DNA of 64,000 nt from Flavobacteriales bacterium (GTDB lineage: Bacteria; Bacteroidota; Bacteroidia; UBA10329). The stretch is from assembly GCA_021739695.1 (NCBI GenBank), contig JAIPBM010000001.1, forward strand, positions 124,001 to 188,000. Reading direction: 5' to 3'. Under the pieces are notes generated by a model, which made no database searches, was not told the DNA's origin, and saw only the letters and a program-made list of their open reading frames with translations. Of this stretch, positions 16,093 to 23,651 are shown piece by piece. The position numbers were made by a program, and so were the translations under genes. Numbering within the stretch: position 1 is the first letter of the stretch; every line of letters starts with the position of its first letter.

Positions 16093-18492
16093 ATGTGGCA
16101 GACCATTGCTCGCATCATTCTTAGAAACCGTGTTGCTTTTTTGGTAGCGATAGGACTGATCACGGTAGTGATGGGCTACATGGCCACTTCCGTGAAGATC
16201 CGCTACGATTTTGCTGCGCTGCTGCCTGCCACAGATAGCACCTTGATCAATTACAAAGCCTTCAAACAGAAGTTCGGAGAGGATGGCGATGTGCTCATTA
16301 TCGGTATTGAACAAGAGCAGCTTTTCAGAAAAGATATTTATGATGCCTGGTATGATCTGGGTGAAGAAATCCGCCAATTGGAGGGAATTGACCAGGTGAT
16401 ATCCGCAGCCAGATGTTATCATTTGGTTAGGAATGACAGTTTGAAAAGGTTCGATTTTAAACTGCTGAGTGAAGGGAAACCGAGCACGCAGTCCGAACTG
16501 GATTCCATCAAGGCGGAGATCATCAAGCTTAAATTCTACGACAAGTTGATGTGGAATGAGGAATCGCACATTTCGGTGATGGCGATAACCATGAACGCCA
16601 AGGTGCTGGACAGCAAGAAGCGTGTGGCACTTACGGACAAGGTCGTAAAAGCAGGAAAGAAATATGAAAAGGCGCTGGGCACGAATCTGCGCTATTCGGG
16701 CATGCCGTACATCCGCAGTCTGTTGGCCAAAATAGTGGCCAGCGAGATGCTGCTGTTCATCCTTTACGCAGCATTGGTAACAGCACTTATCATGTTCATC
16801 TTTTTCCGCTCGTTCAAAGTGGTGATGGTGGCCATGTTGGTGGTTGGAATCGGTGCCATTTGGTCCATCGGATTGGTGTCAGTCTTCGGTTTCCAACTAT
16901 CAATCCTTACTGGCCTCGTGCCTCCCCTCATCATTGTGATCGGTGTGGCGAACTGCATCTTCCTGCTGAACAAGTATCATACAGAATACCGCTTGCACGG
17001 CAACAAGATCAAAGGGCTTTCGCGCGTGGTGCAAAAGGTGGGCAAAGCCACGCTTTTAACGAATGCTACCACGGCCGCAGGCTTCGCCACTTTCACAGTA
17101 GTAGAAAGCTCTGTAATGCGCGAATTCGGAGTGGTTGCATCCATTTCCATCATGCTCATTTTTGTTCTTTCTCTACTGATAGTTCCAATCGTGTTCAGCT
17201 TTTTGAAAGAACCGAAAGCGCGTCACGTAAAACATCTCGACCGCAAGTATTCTCAAACCTTCATCTCAAAAGTGGTAGAGATCGTTCTCTCCTATCGAAC
17301 ACGTGTTTACTGGTTTTTCGGAACAGTTGTGACAATTGGTATTTACGGCATCACGCTCATCACATCCAACGGAAATATTGTGGATGATTTTCCGAAAGAC
17401 AGCCCAGTACTTACAGATCTCGCATTTTTTGAAAAACACTTCAATGGCGTTATGCCGTTTGAAGTGGAAATAGATGCGCTTAAACCAGACAAGGCGCTTT
17501 CTCCAGCTACACTGAAGCGAATTGACGAGATGCAGGATGTCATTTCTGCCTATCCACAATTTTCGCGTGCGGTAAGTATGGCCGAAGTGGTGAAATCACT
17601 TAAGCAGGCCTATTACGGAGGAATGCCCTCTAAATACAGTTTACCAAATGGAAGTGAGCGCAGTTTCATCCTATCGTATGCAGATAACAATGGCGGAAAC
17701 GTGAGTGGTAACGACCTGCTGGCCAGTTTCATTGATAGCGCCAAACAGGTTACGCGTGTGAGTTTTCAGATGAAGGACGTAGGAACAGATGAAATGGACC
17801 GACTGTTGGCAGAAATCCGACCAAGAGTGGATAGCATTTTTGACCCGGAAAAGTATCGAACCGTACTTACAGGAACCTCCGTTGTTTACCTGCGTGGAAC
17901 AGATTACCTGGTAAAAAACCTGTTTATCAGCTTAGGAATTGCTGTTGTGCTCATTGCGCTGCTGATGGCATACATGTTCAAATCGTGGAAAATGGTGGTT
18001 GTTTCACTTATTCCCAACATCATTCCGCTGATCATCACCGGTGCGTTGATGGGATTTTTGGAGATCACCATCAAGCCTTCTACCATTCTTGTATTCAGCA
18101 TTGCCTTCGGTATTTCGGTTGATGATACCATCCATTTCTTGGCCAAATACCGACAGGAATTGGAAGTGAACAATTGGAAGATAAAACGAAGTGTGATTCT
18201 AGCACTTCACGAGGTCGGATTGAGCATGGCTTACACTTCCATCGTGCTGTTCTTCGGATTCTCGATCTTCAACATGAGCACATTTGGTGGAACCAAAGCG
18301 CTAGGGATGTTGGTTTCAATCACGCTGTTAGTGGCAATGTTCTCCAATTTGATCTTGCTACCGTCCCTATTACTTACATTAGAGCGTTCATTAACGACCA
18401 AAGACTTTAAAAACGCAGACCAAAATCCGATTGGTCCGACTGACGAAGATTCAGTCCCAAAAACACTAGACGTTAAAAATCATCCTGCATGA
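16093..18492 (+). CDS. RND superfamily (MMPL-type) exporter
   Basis: Inner-membrane RND-type transporter of 799 residues. Each half has one N-terminal helix, a large periplasmic loop and a five-helix sterol-sensing-like bundle. The helices are near residues 12-35 and 215-370 in the first half and near 395-420 and 610-770 in the second. The motif [15 protein letters not shown] in the second bundle and [18 protein letters not shown] in the first are typical of lipid-exporting members (MMPL/HpnN group). The ATG at 16093 is used; a TTG two codons earlier is also open. Its stop overlaps the rfbA start by 4 bases. The operon context of nucleotide-sugar and polyprenyl enzymes suggests envelope lipid or glycan traffic (inference). 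Confidence 0.85.
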   Translation: MWQTIARIILRNRVAFLVAIGLITVVMGYMATSVKIRYDFAALLPATDSTLINYKAFKQKFGEDGDVLIIGIEQEQLFRKDIYDAWYDLGEEIRQLEGIDQVISAARCYHLVRNDSLKRFDFKLLSEGKPSTQSELDSIKAEIIKLKFYDKLMWNEESHISVMAITMNAKVLDSKKRVALTDKVVKAGKKYEKALGTNLRYSGMPYIRSLLAKIVASEMLLFILYAALVTALIMFIFFRSFKVVMVAMLVVGIGAIWSIGLVSVFGFQLSILTGLVPPLIIVIGVANCIFLLNKYHTEYRLHGNKIKGLSRVVQKVGKATLLTNATTAAGFATFTVVESSVMREFGVVASISIMLIFVLSLLIVPIVFSFLKEPKARHVKHLDRKYSQTFISKVVEIVLSYRTRVYWFFGTVVTIGIYGITLITSNGNIVDDFPKDSPVLTDLAFFEKHFNGVMPFEVEIDALKPDKALSPATLKRIDEMQDVISAYPQFSRAVSMAEVVKSLKQAYYGGMPSKYSLPNGSERSFILSYADNNGGNVSGNDLLASFIDSAKQVTRVSFQMKDVGTDEMDRLLAEIRPRVDSIFDPEKYRTVLTGTSVVYLRGTDYLVKNLFISLGIAVVLIALLMAYMFKSWKMVVVSLIPNIIPLIITGALMGFLEITIKPSTILVFSIAFGISVDDTIHFLAKYRQELEVNNWKIKRSVILALHEVGLSMAYTSIVLFFGFSIFNMSTFGGTKALGMLVSITLLVAMFSNLILLPSLLLTLERSLTTKDFKNADQNPIGPTDEDSVPKTLDVKNHPA

Positions 18493-19349
18493 AAGGTATT
18501 ATTCTGGCCGGTGGCTCCGGCACGAGGCTGCATCCACTTACACTTGCCGTGAGCAAGCAGTTGATGCCTGTGTACAACAAGCCGATGGTGTATTATCCGT
18601 TGAGTGTGTTGATGCTAGCTGGTATCCGGGAAATTCTCATCATCAGCACGCCTCACGATCTTCCACATTTTGAGCGTTTGTTCGGAACTGGAGAACAGAT
18701 AGGCTGTAAATTCTCTTATAAGGTTCAGGAAATTCCGAACGGACTGGCGCAGGCATTTGTGCTAGGCGAAGAATTCATTGGAGACGATAAGGTGGCGCTG
18801 GTTTTGGGCGACAATATTTTCTACGGTCACGGATTGGAGCAGCTTCTGAAATCGAACAATGATCCCGAAGGTGGTGTGGTTTACGCCTATCACGTAAGCG
18901 ACCCTGAAAGATACGGTGTGGTTGAGTTCGATGCCGAAATGAACGCCATTTCTATCGAGGAAAAACCGACTCAGCCAAAATCGAACTATGCGGTTCCAGG
19001 GCTTTATTTCTACGACAATACGGTGGTTGAAGTGGCCAAGAACCTGAAGCCAAGTGCAAGAGGTGAGTATGAAATTACCGACATCAACAAGTATTACCTG
19101 AAGGAAGGAAAACTGAAGGTCGGTCTTTTGGGACGCGGAACAGCTTGGTTGGATACCGGCACATTTGCCTCTTTGATGCAAGCAGGCCAGTACGTGCAAA
19201 CGATAGAGGAAAGACAAGGATTGGCCATCGGCTGCATCGAAGAAATAGCATATCGCCAAAAATTCATCACTGCCGATCAATTGAGAAAAATAGCCGAACC
19301 GTTGGTGAAAAGCGGCTACGGAGAATACCTTATGAAACTGCTGAAATAA
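18489..19349 (+). CDS. rfbA: Glucose-1-phosphate thymidylyltransferase
   Basis: Makes dTDP-glucose from glucose 1-phosphate and dTTP, the first step to dTDP-rhamnose and other deoxysugars. The 286 residues contain the nucleotide-binding signature [13 protein letters not shown] at 6-18, [11 protein letters not shown] near 28-38, [10 protein letters not shown] and the EKPTQPKS segment, all typical of RfbA. It begins with an ATGA overlap with the exporter gene and is followed 2 bp later by an epimerase gene. RfbB, RfbC and RfbD are not in the window. Confidence 0.95.
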   Translation: MKGIILAGGSGTRLHPLTLAVSKQLMPVYNKPMVYYPLSVLMLAGIREILIISTPHDLPHFERLFGTGEQIGCKFSYKVQEIPNGLAQAFVLGEEFIGDDKVALVLGDNIFYGHGLEQLLKSNNDPEGGVVYAYHVSDPERYGVVEFDAEMNAISIEEKPTQPKSNYAVPGLYFYDNTVVEVAKNLKPSARGEYEITDINKYYLKEGKLKVGLLGRGTAWLDTGTFASLMQAGQYVQTIEERQGLAIGCIEEIAYRQKFITADQLRKIAEPLVKSGYGEYLMKLLK

Positions 19350-19351
19350 AC

Positions 19352-20317
19352 ATGAAGTATCCAGCACAGATAAAGAATAAGATCCTGGTGACCGGTGGTG
19401 CCGGTTTCGTTGGTAGTGCCATGGCCGAAAAGCTATCGCAGAACCCAGACAATTATGTGGTGATCGTTGACAGTTTGCTGACAGGTTCAATCAAAAAAAT
19501 TCCAGAATCGGACCACAACAACATCCGTTTCATCAAGTGCGATGTGAACGATTTCAAAGACATTTCGAGCGTGTTCTATGCCTATACTTTCGATTACGTA
19601 TTCCATTACGCAGCCGTTGTTGGGGTGAAACGCACCTTGCAAAACCCAGTGATGGTTTTGAACGATATCACTGGTATCAACAACATTCTTTCTTTGAGTA
19701 AAAACACAGGCGTAAAACGCGTGTATTACTCCAGTTCATCGGAAGTTTATGGCGAACCTGTTGAGTTTCCACAGAATGAGGAAACCACTCCATTGAACTC
19801 ACGATTGCCGTACGCGATTGTAAAGAATGTGGGTGAAGCATACCTTAAATCGTATCAGCGAGAGTATGGATTGGAATACACCATTTTCCGATTCTTCAAC
19901 ACCTATGGACCAAAACAGAGCAAGGAATTCGTGATCTCAAGATTTCTGTCTTTGGCTCTTCAAAATCAAGACATTACGATTTACGGAGATGGTTCGCAGA
20001 CCAGAACTTTCTGCTACATCAATGATAATATTGATGCCTGTGTGTCTGCATTTTACAACGATCTGTATGTGAATGATGTGGTCAACATCGGTGGAAACGT
20101 GGAGATGCCGATTCTTGAACTGGCCAAAGTGGTCATCCGTGTTACCGGTTCAGAATCGAAGGTTATTCACCTTCCTGCTTTGGAAGAAGGCGATATGACA
20201 CGCAGATTGCCTGACACAAGCAAAATGCAAGAACTTCTAAAACGGGACGTGACCCCATTTGAAGAAGGTCTGAAACACGTTATCCAGCAAGGTCAGTTCA
20301 TTTCGCTGATCAAATAA
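19352..20317 (+). CDS. NAD-dependent nucleotide-sugar epimerase/dehydratase
   Basis: Extended short-chain dehydrogenase of 321 residues acting on a nucleotide sugar. The Rossmann motif GGAGFVG is at 15-21, the active-site serine is in YYSSSSEVYG, and the YxxxK pair is Tyr154/Lys158 in YAIVK. FFNTYGP and the late RTFCYINDN segment resemble UDP-glucuronate decarboxylases and UDP-glucose 4-epimerases. The ATG at 19352 is 2 bp after rfbA; a longer upstream reading overlaps rfbA and is rejected. The exact reaction is open. The next gene starts right after its stop. Confidence 0.88.
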   Translation: MKYPAQIKNKILVTGGAGFVGSAMAEKLSQNPDNYVVIVDSLLTGSIKKIPESDHNNIRFIKCDVNDFKDISSVFYAYTFDYVFHYAAVVGVKRTLQNPVMVLNDITGINNILSLSKNTGVKRVYYSSSSEVYGEPVEFPQNEETTPLNSRLPYAIVKNVGEAYLKSYQREYGLEYTIFRFFNTYGPKQSKEFVISRFLSLALQNQDITIYGDGSQTRTFCYINDNIDACVSAFYNDLYVNDVVNIGGNVEMPILELAKVVIRVTGSESKVIHLPALEEGDMTRRLPDTSKMQELLKRDVTPFEEGLKHVIQQGQFISLIK

Positions 20318-21286
20318 ATGGACGGAATTAAAGGTTTACAGAAGCTGTTTGACACAGCCTTGGATGCGTTGGAATTCCCCTCTGAACCCAAGTCGCTTTA
20401 CGAACCTATTTCTTATACGCTTGCCAACGGAGGAAAACGAATGCGTCCGCTGCTGGTTTTGCTTGGATGCCGAATTTTCAGCCGTTCAGTAGAAGAAGCC
20501 ATTCACCCTGCCATCGGCATCGAATTGTTCCACAATTTCACCCTACTGCATGACGACATCATGGATAATGCCCCGCTGCGCAGAGGCAAAAAAACCGTGC
20601 ATGAAAAGTGGAATAACCATGTGGCGATATTAGCGGGAGATGCCACATTCATCATAGCCTATCAGGAACTGATGCAAACGCGGCCAGAAGTGCTGGCAGA
20701 TATTCTCACTGAATTCAACAGAACGGCTCTCGAAATCTGTGAAGGACAACAGCTGGACATGGATTTTGAGACTCACGAAAATGTCTCAATCGATGATTAC
20801 TTGCATATGATCAGTCTGAAAACGGCTGTGCTGCTAGGGGCAAGCCTGAAGATCGGAGCCATCATTGGTGGTGCAAATGCTGAACAGGCGCAACTCCTTT
20901 ATGATTTCGGGTTGAATGCTGGAATTGCTTTCCAATTGCAGGATGATATGCTGGATGTATATGGAGAAAGCCACAAAGTAGGCAAGCAGAAAGGAGGCGA
21001 TATCATCTCAAGCAAAAAGACCTTTCTTCTGTTGAAAGCCATGGAATTGGCTGAAGGAAAAGAATCCAATTCACTCACAAATTGGATTGAAAGTGATTCT
21101 GATTTGGAAAAAGTGAGTGCGATAACGGATATCTACGATCGGCTCGGAATTCGAAAGCTTGCCGAAGAGCGCATGTGGGATTATTACAACAAAGGAATTT
21201 CGAGTTTGGATAAGGTGAAAGGTGACGATGAATGGATTGCAATCCTTCGCGCATTTTCCGAAAAACTCATGCACCGCGAATCGTGA
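20318..21286 (+). CDS. Polyprenyl diphosphate synthase
   Basis: Trans-isoprenyl chain elongation enzyme, 322 residues. The two aspartate-rich motifs are complete: DDIMD at 79-83 and DDMLD at 209-213. GGKRMRP at 38-44 binds isopentenyl diphosphate. Small residues before the first motif do not settle chain length; a geranylgeranyl to octaprenyl range is plausible. The ATG follows the epimerase stop with no gap, so it is the last gene of the exporter-RfbA-epimerase operon. The product could feed menaquinone or a lipid carrier. Confidence 0.92.
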   Translation: MDGIKGLQKLFDTALDALEFPSEPKSLYEPISYTLANGGKRMRPLLVLLGCRIFSRSVEEAIHPAIGIELFHNFTLLHDDIMDNAPLRRGKKTVHEKWNNHVAILAGDATFIIAYQELMQTRPEVLADILTEFNRTALEICEGQQLDMDFETHENVSIDDYLHMISLKTAVLLGASLKIGAIIGGANAEQAQLLYDFGLNAGIAFQLQDDMLDVYGESHKVGKQKGGDIISSKKTFLLLKAMELAEGKESNSLTNWIESDSDLEKVSAITDIYDRLGIRKLAEERMWDYYNKGISSLDKVKGDDEWIAILRAFSEKLMHRES

Positions 21287-21288
21287 AA

Positions 21289-21329
21289 AGACCTACTAGG
21301 TTTTGAAAACCTACTAGGTCTCAGAGACC
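21289..21329. repeat. Palindromic intergenic repeat, copy 2
   Basis: Arms of 16 bases, 21289-21304 and 21306-21321, are inverted copies with one mismatch around a single G; both contain CCTA and TAGG blocks. A second short palindrome, GGTCTC-a-GAGACC, overlaps the right end. It is related to the repeat at 11562-11590. It sits 2 bp before the next start codon, so it would form a hairpin next to that ribosome site. Confidence 0.65.
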
Positions 21330-21331
21330 AA

Positions 21332-21712
21332 ATGGATAATCTCCCGCTCTCCACATCCGATTTTGACCGCTACGAACGAAGCGTAGCCTTGCTACAAGAA
21401 GTGGTGGCTCAAATAAACAAGGATTTCCGATTGAACGGATTTGATGTGGCGTTTTCTGGTTCGGGCGATACGGCTTACCAAGAACTATCATCCCAACTGG
21501 CTCCAGTCATCGATTACATGCTCGAACATCAGACCGAGACTTTTTGGAACCTCATTTATAGCATCGACCTGAACGAGAATAAAGTGAAGCGCATTCTGTT
21601 TGGCGATGATGAGAACATTGATGCCATTCACGAACTCACCGACCTCATTCTCAAACGCGAGTTGCAAAAGGTAGTCATCCGCCATTTTTATTCGGGAAAA
21701 CAACTACCTTGA
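21332..21712 (+). CDS. Hypothetical protein of 126 residues
   Basis: A soluble, acidic protein with no signal peptide and no motif I recognise. The sequence alternates helical stretches (RSVALLQEVVAQINKDF, ALTDLILKREL-like). The start at 21332 directly follows the palindromic repeat. Its last 17 codons plus stop (21659-21712) recur at 23505-23558 with the same amino acids but six silent base changes, so this 3' end is one border of an apparent insertion. No function is proposed. Confidence 0.65.
   Translation: MDNLPLSTSDFDRYERSVALLQEVVAQINKDFRLNGFDVAFSGSGDTAYQELSSQLAPVIDYMLEHQTETFWNLIYSIDLNENKVKRILFGDDENIDAIHELTDLILKRELQKVVIRHFYSGKQLP
21659..21712 (+). repeat. 54-bp direct repeat, left copy
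   Basis: The last 17 codons and stop of the 126-residue gene. The right copy at 23505-23558 differs at six bases, all silent. Together they bound a 1.8-kb two-gene islet, like the attachment repeats of elements that restore a target gene's 3' end. Confidence 0.75.
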
Positions 21713-21792
21713 ATTTTCGTTCCCTGTTCCATTGATTTGCGCTCAAATTAAACCATTGGGAGAGACGTCTGTCTTACACCAAATCCTCACTC

Positions 21793-22245
21793 ATGAAAAC
21801 CCCCATTTCTATCCTTATATTAGTTATTATCTGTACGTTGAGCCATGCTCAGACCAAAGTGATTGCCCACAAAAGTCATAGTGGGTCAAATCATTCATTC
21901 GCAAAGGCTTATCACCATAATTTGTTCGAAATAAACGATTCGAACTTTGGCTTAGGCCCCATGCCATACCGAATAACCCTCCTTGATACAGTTGTCGCGG
22001 TAAATGATACTACTACTTTGCTACGGTTTAGGGCATCAATGGATTATTTTACCAAAGAAAAAGAACCTGACTATACGGATTTAGTGGAATTAGAATTCGA
22101 ATCTATGATTGACACCATAGTTAACGATACGGTGTTTACAAGAAAAAAACCTCTAAGCATTATAAAGGCTATAGATCAGCATCGTTACCCAATCTTGTTC
22201 AGAAACCCAATTGAGGAGGTTGTATTTATCGGGTTTAAGGAATGA
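21793..22245 (+). CDS. Exported hypothetical protein, 150 residues
   Basis: Begins with a clear signal peptide (hydrophobic residues 5-17, cut near SHAQ). The mature part is rich in Asp, Thr and His and shows no family I recognise. It ends with a 4-base ATGA overlap with the next membrane-protein gene, so the two are probably made together. Both lie between the 54-bp direct repeats and appear more AT-rich than the neighbouring operons. No function is proposed. Confidence 0.6.
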   Translation: MKTPISILILVIICTLSHAQTKVIAHKSHSGSNHSFAKAYHHNLFEINDSNFGLGPMPYRITLLDTVVAVNDTTTLLRFRASMDYFTKEKEPDYTDLVELEFESMIDTIVNDTVFTRKKPLSIIKAIDQHRYPILFRNPIEEVVFIGFKE

Positions 22246-23453
22246 ATCATATTGGAACTACGGCACACCGATCACTGCTGTTTTTCGCGCTTTTCGGAGT
22301 ACTCTTTATTCCATTTTCCTTCAGCACTTTTCGGTTTCAAACAGAACTGACCCGATACATTTTTCAAGACTTAATTCTTTTTGCCTCACGGCATTTTGAA
22401 ATTCTTGATGTGACCAATCCTGAGATCTCCTCGGATTCCGCTGCGCTGTACTGGTTGTTTCTAATGCTATTGATTTTAGCTGTCATCGCGACAACCGTTC
22501 TCTCATTTTTCACGTTCGAGGAAAAGCAGCTTCAACGAATGTTCGGGGCAATCCAGATTATCTTGACCTACTATCTATCCGTTATAATGTTGAAGTACGG
22601 TTTTGACAAGATTTTTGGTATTCAATTCTACATCCCCGAGCCAAACACGTTGTACACCCCATTAGGAATGCTCGATAGGGACATTGCGTTTTGGAGCGTA
22701 ATGGGAACATCATATTCCTACAGTCTTTTCATGGGAATGATGGAAGTTGTACCATCTCTCATGTTATGGTTCAGGAGAACTAGAATCTTGGGAATTATTA
22801 TTCTACTTGGTGTCCTTACTCATGTAGTTTTCGTCAATCTCTGTTTCGATATTTCGGTAAAGCTGTTCTCGTCATTTCTGTTACTCCAGTGTTTCATATT
22901 GCTTATACCTCATTTTAAATCTCTGGCTCGGTTTCTTATTCTGAAAAAGGCGGCTGTTTTGTTCAGCTTCTCAGGTATTGATATCGTTAAATCAAGAAAG
23001 GTTCGCTATGCGATAAAAACCACTGTGCTGATCCTTATCTCTTTCGAATCGATTTATCCTCATATCGAAAACGGGCATTCTCATAATGCAAATCAAATTG
23101 TGGACGGCTTGCATGGAGCTTATGAAATTGTCAAAATCGAATCAGATTCTGACAATACTAATTTGCCAAACATGAAACGGTTTTTCGTTCATCGTTCCAG
23201 CTACCTGATTTTTCAATATCAGGATGACTCAATGGAGGATTATCGCTTGGAAGCTTCCCAAAGCAGCAACACCCTGATATTGACCGATTATGATGGGCAG
23301 ATGAGGATATTCCATTATCAGTACTCTACCGTTTCTGATACTTTGGAACTTAAGTCAAACGAACTAGGTATCACAATCTATTCTAAACCAATACCATGGC
23401 ATGAACTGCCAATACTCCAACCGCTGTTTCATTTCACGGTAGATGAAATTTGA
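22242..23453 (+). CDS. Multi-pass membrane protein, DoxX-like N-terminal half
   Basis: A 403-residue protein with about seven hydrophobic segments in residues 12-280 (for example 68-90, 100-120, 150-170, 175-200 and 205-225). A soluble C-terminal domain of about 120 residues follows. The motif YYLSVIMLKYGFDKIFGIQF resembles the DoxX/SURF4-type quinone-reducing membrane families, but the match is loose. The C-terminal part (HRSSYLIFQYQDD..DYRLE) looks like a small beta domain, perhaps outside the cell. It is coupled to the upstream exported protein. Membership of the islet between direct repeats suggests an accessory function. Confidence 0.6.
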   Translation: MNHIGTTAHRSLLFFALFGVLFIPFSFSTFRFQTELTRYIFQDLILFASRHFEILDVTNPEISSDSAALYWLFLMLLILAVIATTVLSFFTFEEKQLQRMFGAIQIILTYYLSVIMLKYGFDKIFGIQFYIPEPNTLYTPLGMLDRDIAFWSVMGTSYSYSLFMGMMEVVPSLMLWFRRTRILGIIILLGVLTHVVFVNLCFDISVKLFSSFLLLQCFILLIPHFKSLARFLILKKAAVLFSFSGIDIVKSRKVRYAIKTTVLILISFESIYPHIENGHSHNANQIVDGLHGAYEIVKIESDSDNTNLPNMKRFFVHRSSYLIFQYQDDSMEDYRLEASQSSNTLILTDYDGQMRIFHYQYSTVSDTLELKSNELGITIYSKPIPWHELPILQPLFHFTVDEI

Positions 23454-23504
23454 TTACCAGTTCAAAATAGGCGATTGCAACACATATGCGTGTGATTGGG
23501 CGGG

Positions 23505-23558
23505 GAATTACAAAAGGTGGTCATCCGTCATTTTTATTCGGGAAAACAACTCCCATGA
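23505..23558 (+). repeat. 54-bp direct repeat, right copy (remnant of a gene 3' end)
   Basis: Encodes the same 17 C-terminal residues plus stop as the left copy at 21659-21712. The open frame starts only three codons earlier, after a TGA, so it is a remnant and not a gene. Differences are silent third-position (or Leu first-position) changes, so this copy diverged while under coding selection or came from another strain. Confidence 0.75.
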
Positions 23559-23608
23559 AAATGCTGTTAAGCTGTTGGTAACCTGTGCTTAACCCGAAGC
23601 GATAATCT

Positions 23609-23616
23609 TATCTTTG
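23609..23616 (+). promoter_or_regulatory. Promoter -7 box of sucA
   Basis: TATCTTTG, an exact TAnnTTTG match, 35 nt before the sucA ATG. No convincing -33 TTTG at normal spacing. Confidence 0.5.
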
Positions 23617-23651
23617 CGCAAACTTTCAGAATAGGTACCGTCCCCGAACAA

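Noticed and set aside
18762-19490. Minus-strand frame of 242 codons over rfbA
   Set aside because: Covered by conserved rfbA and the epimerase on the plus strand; composition looks random.
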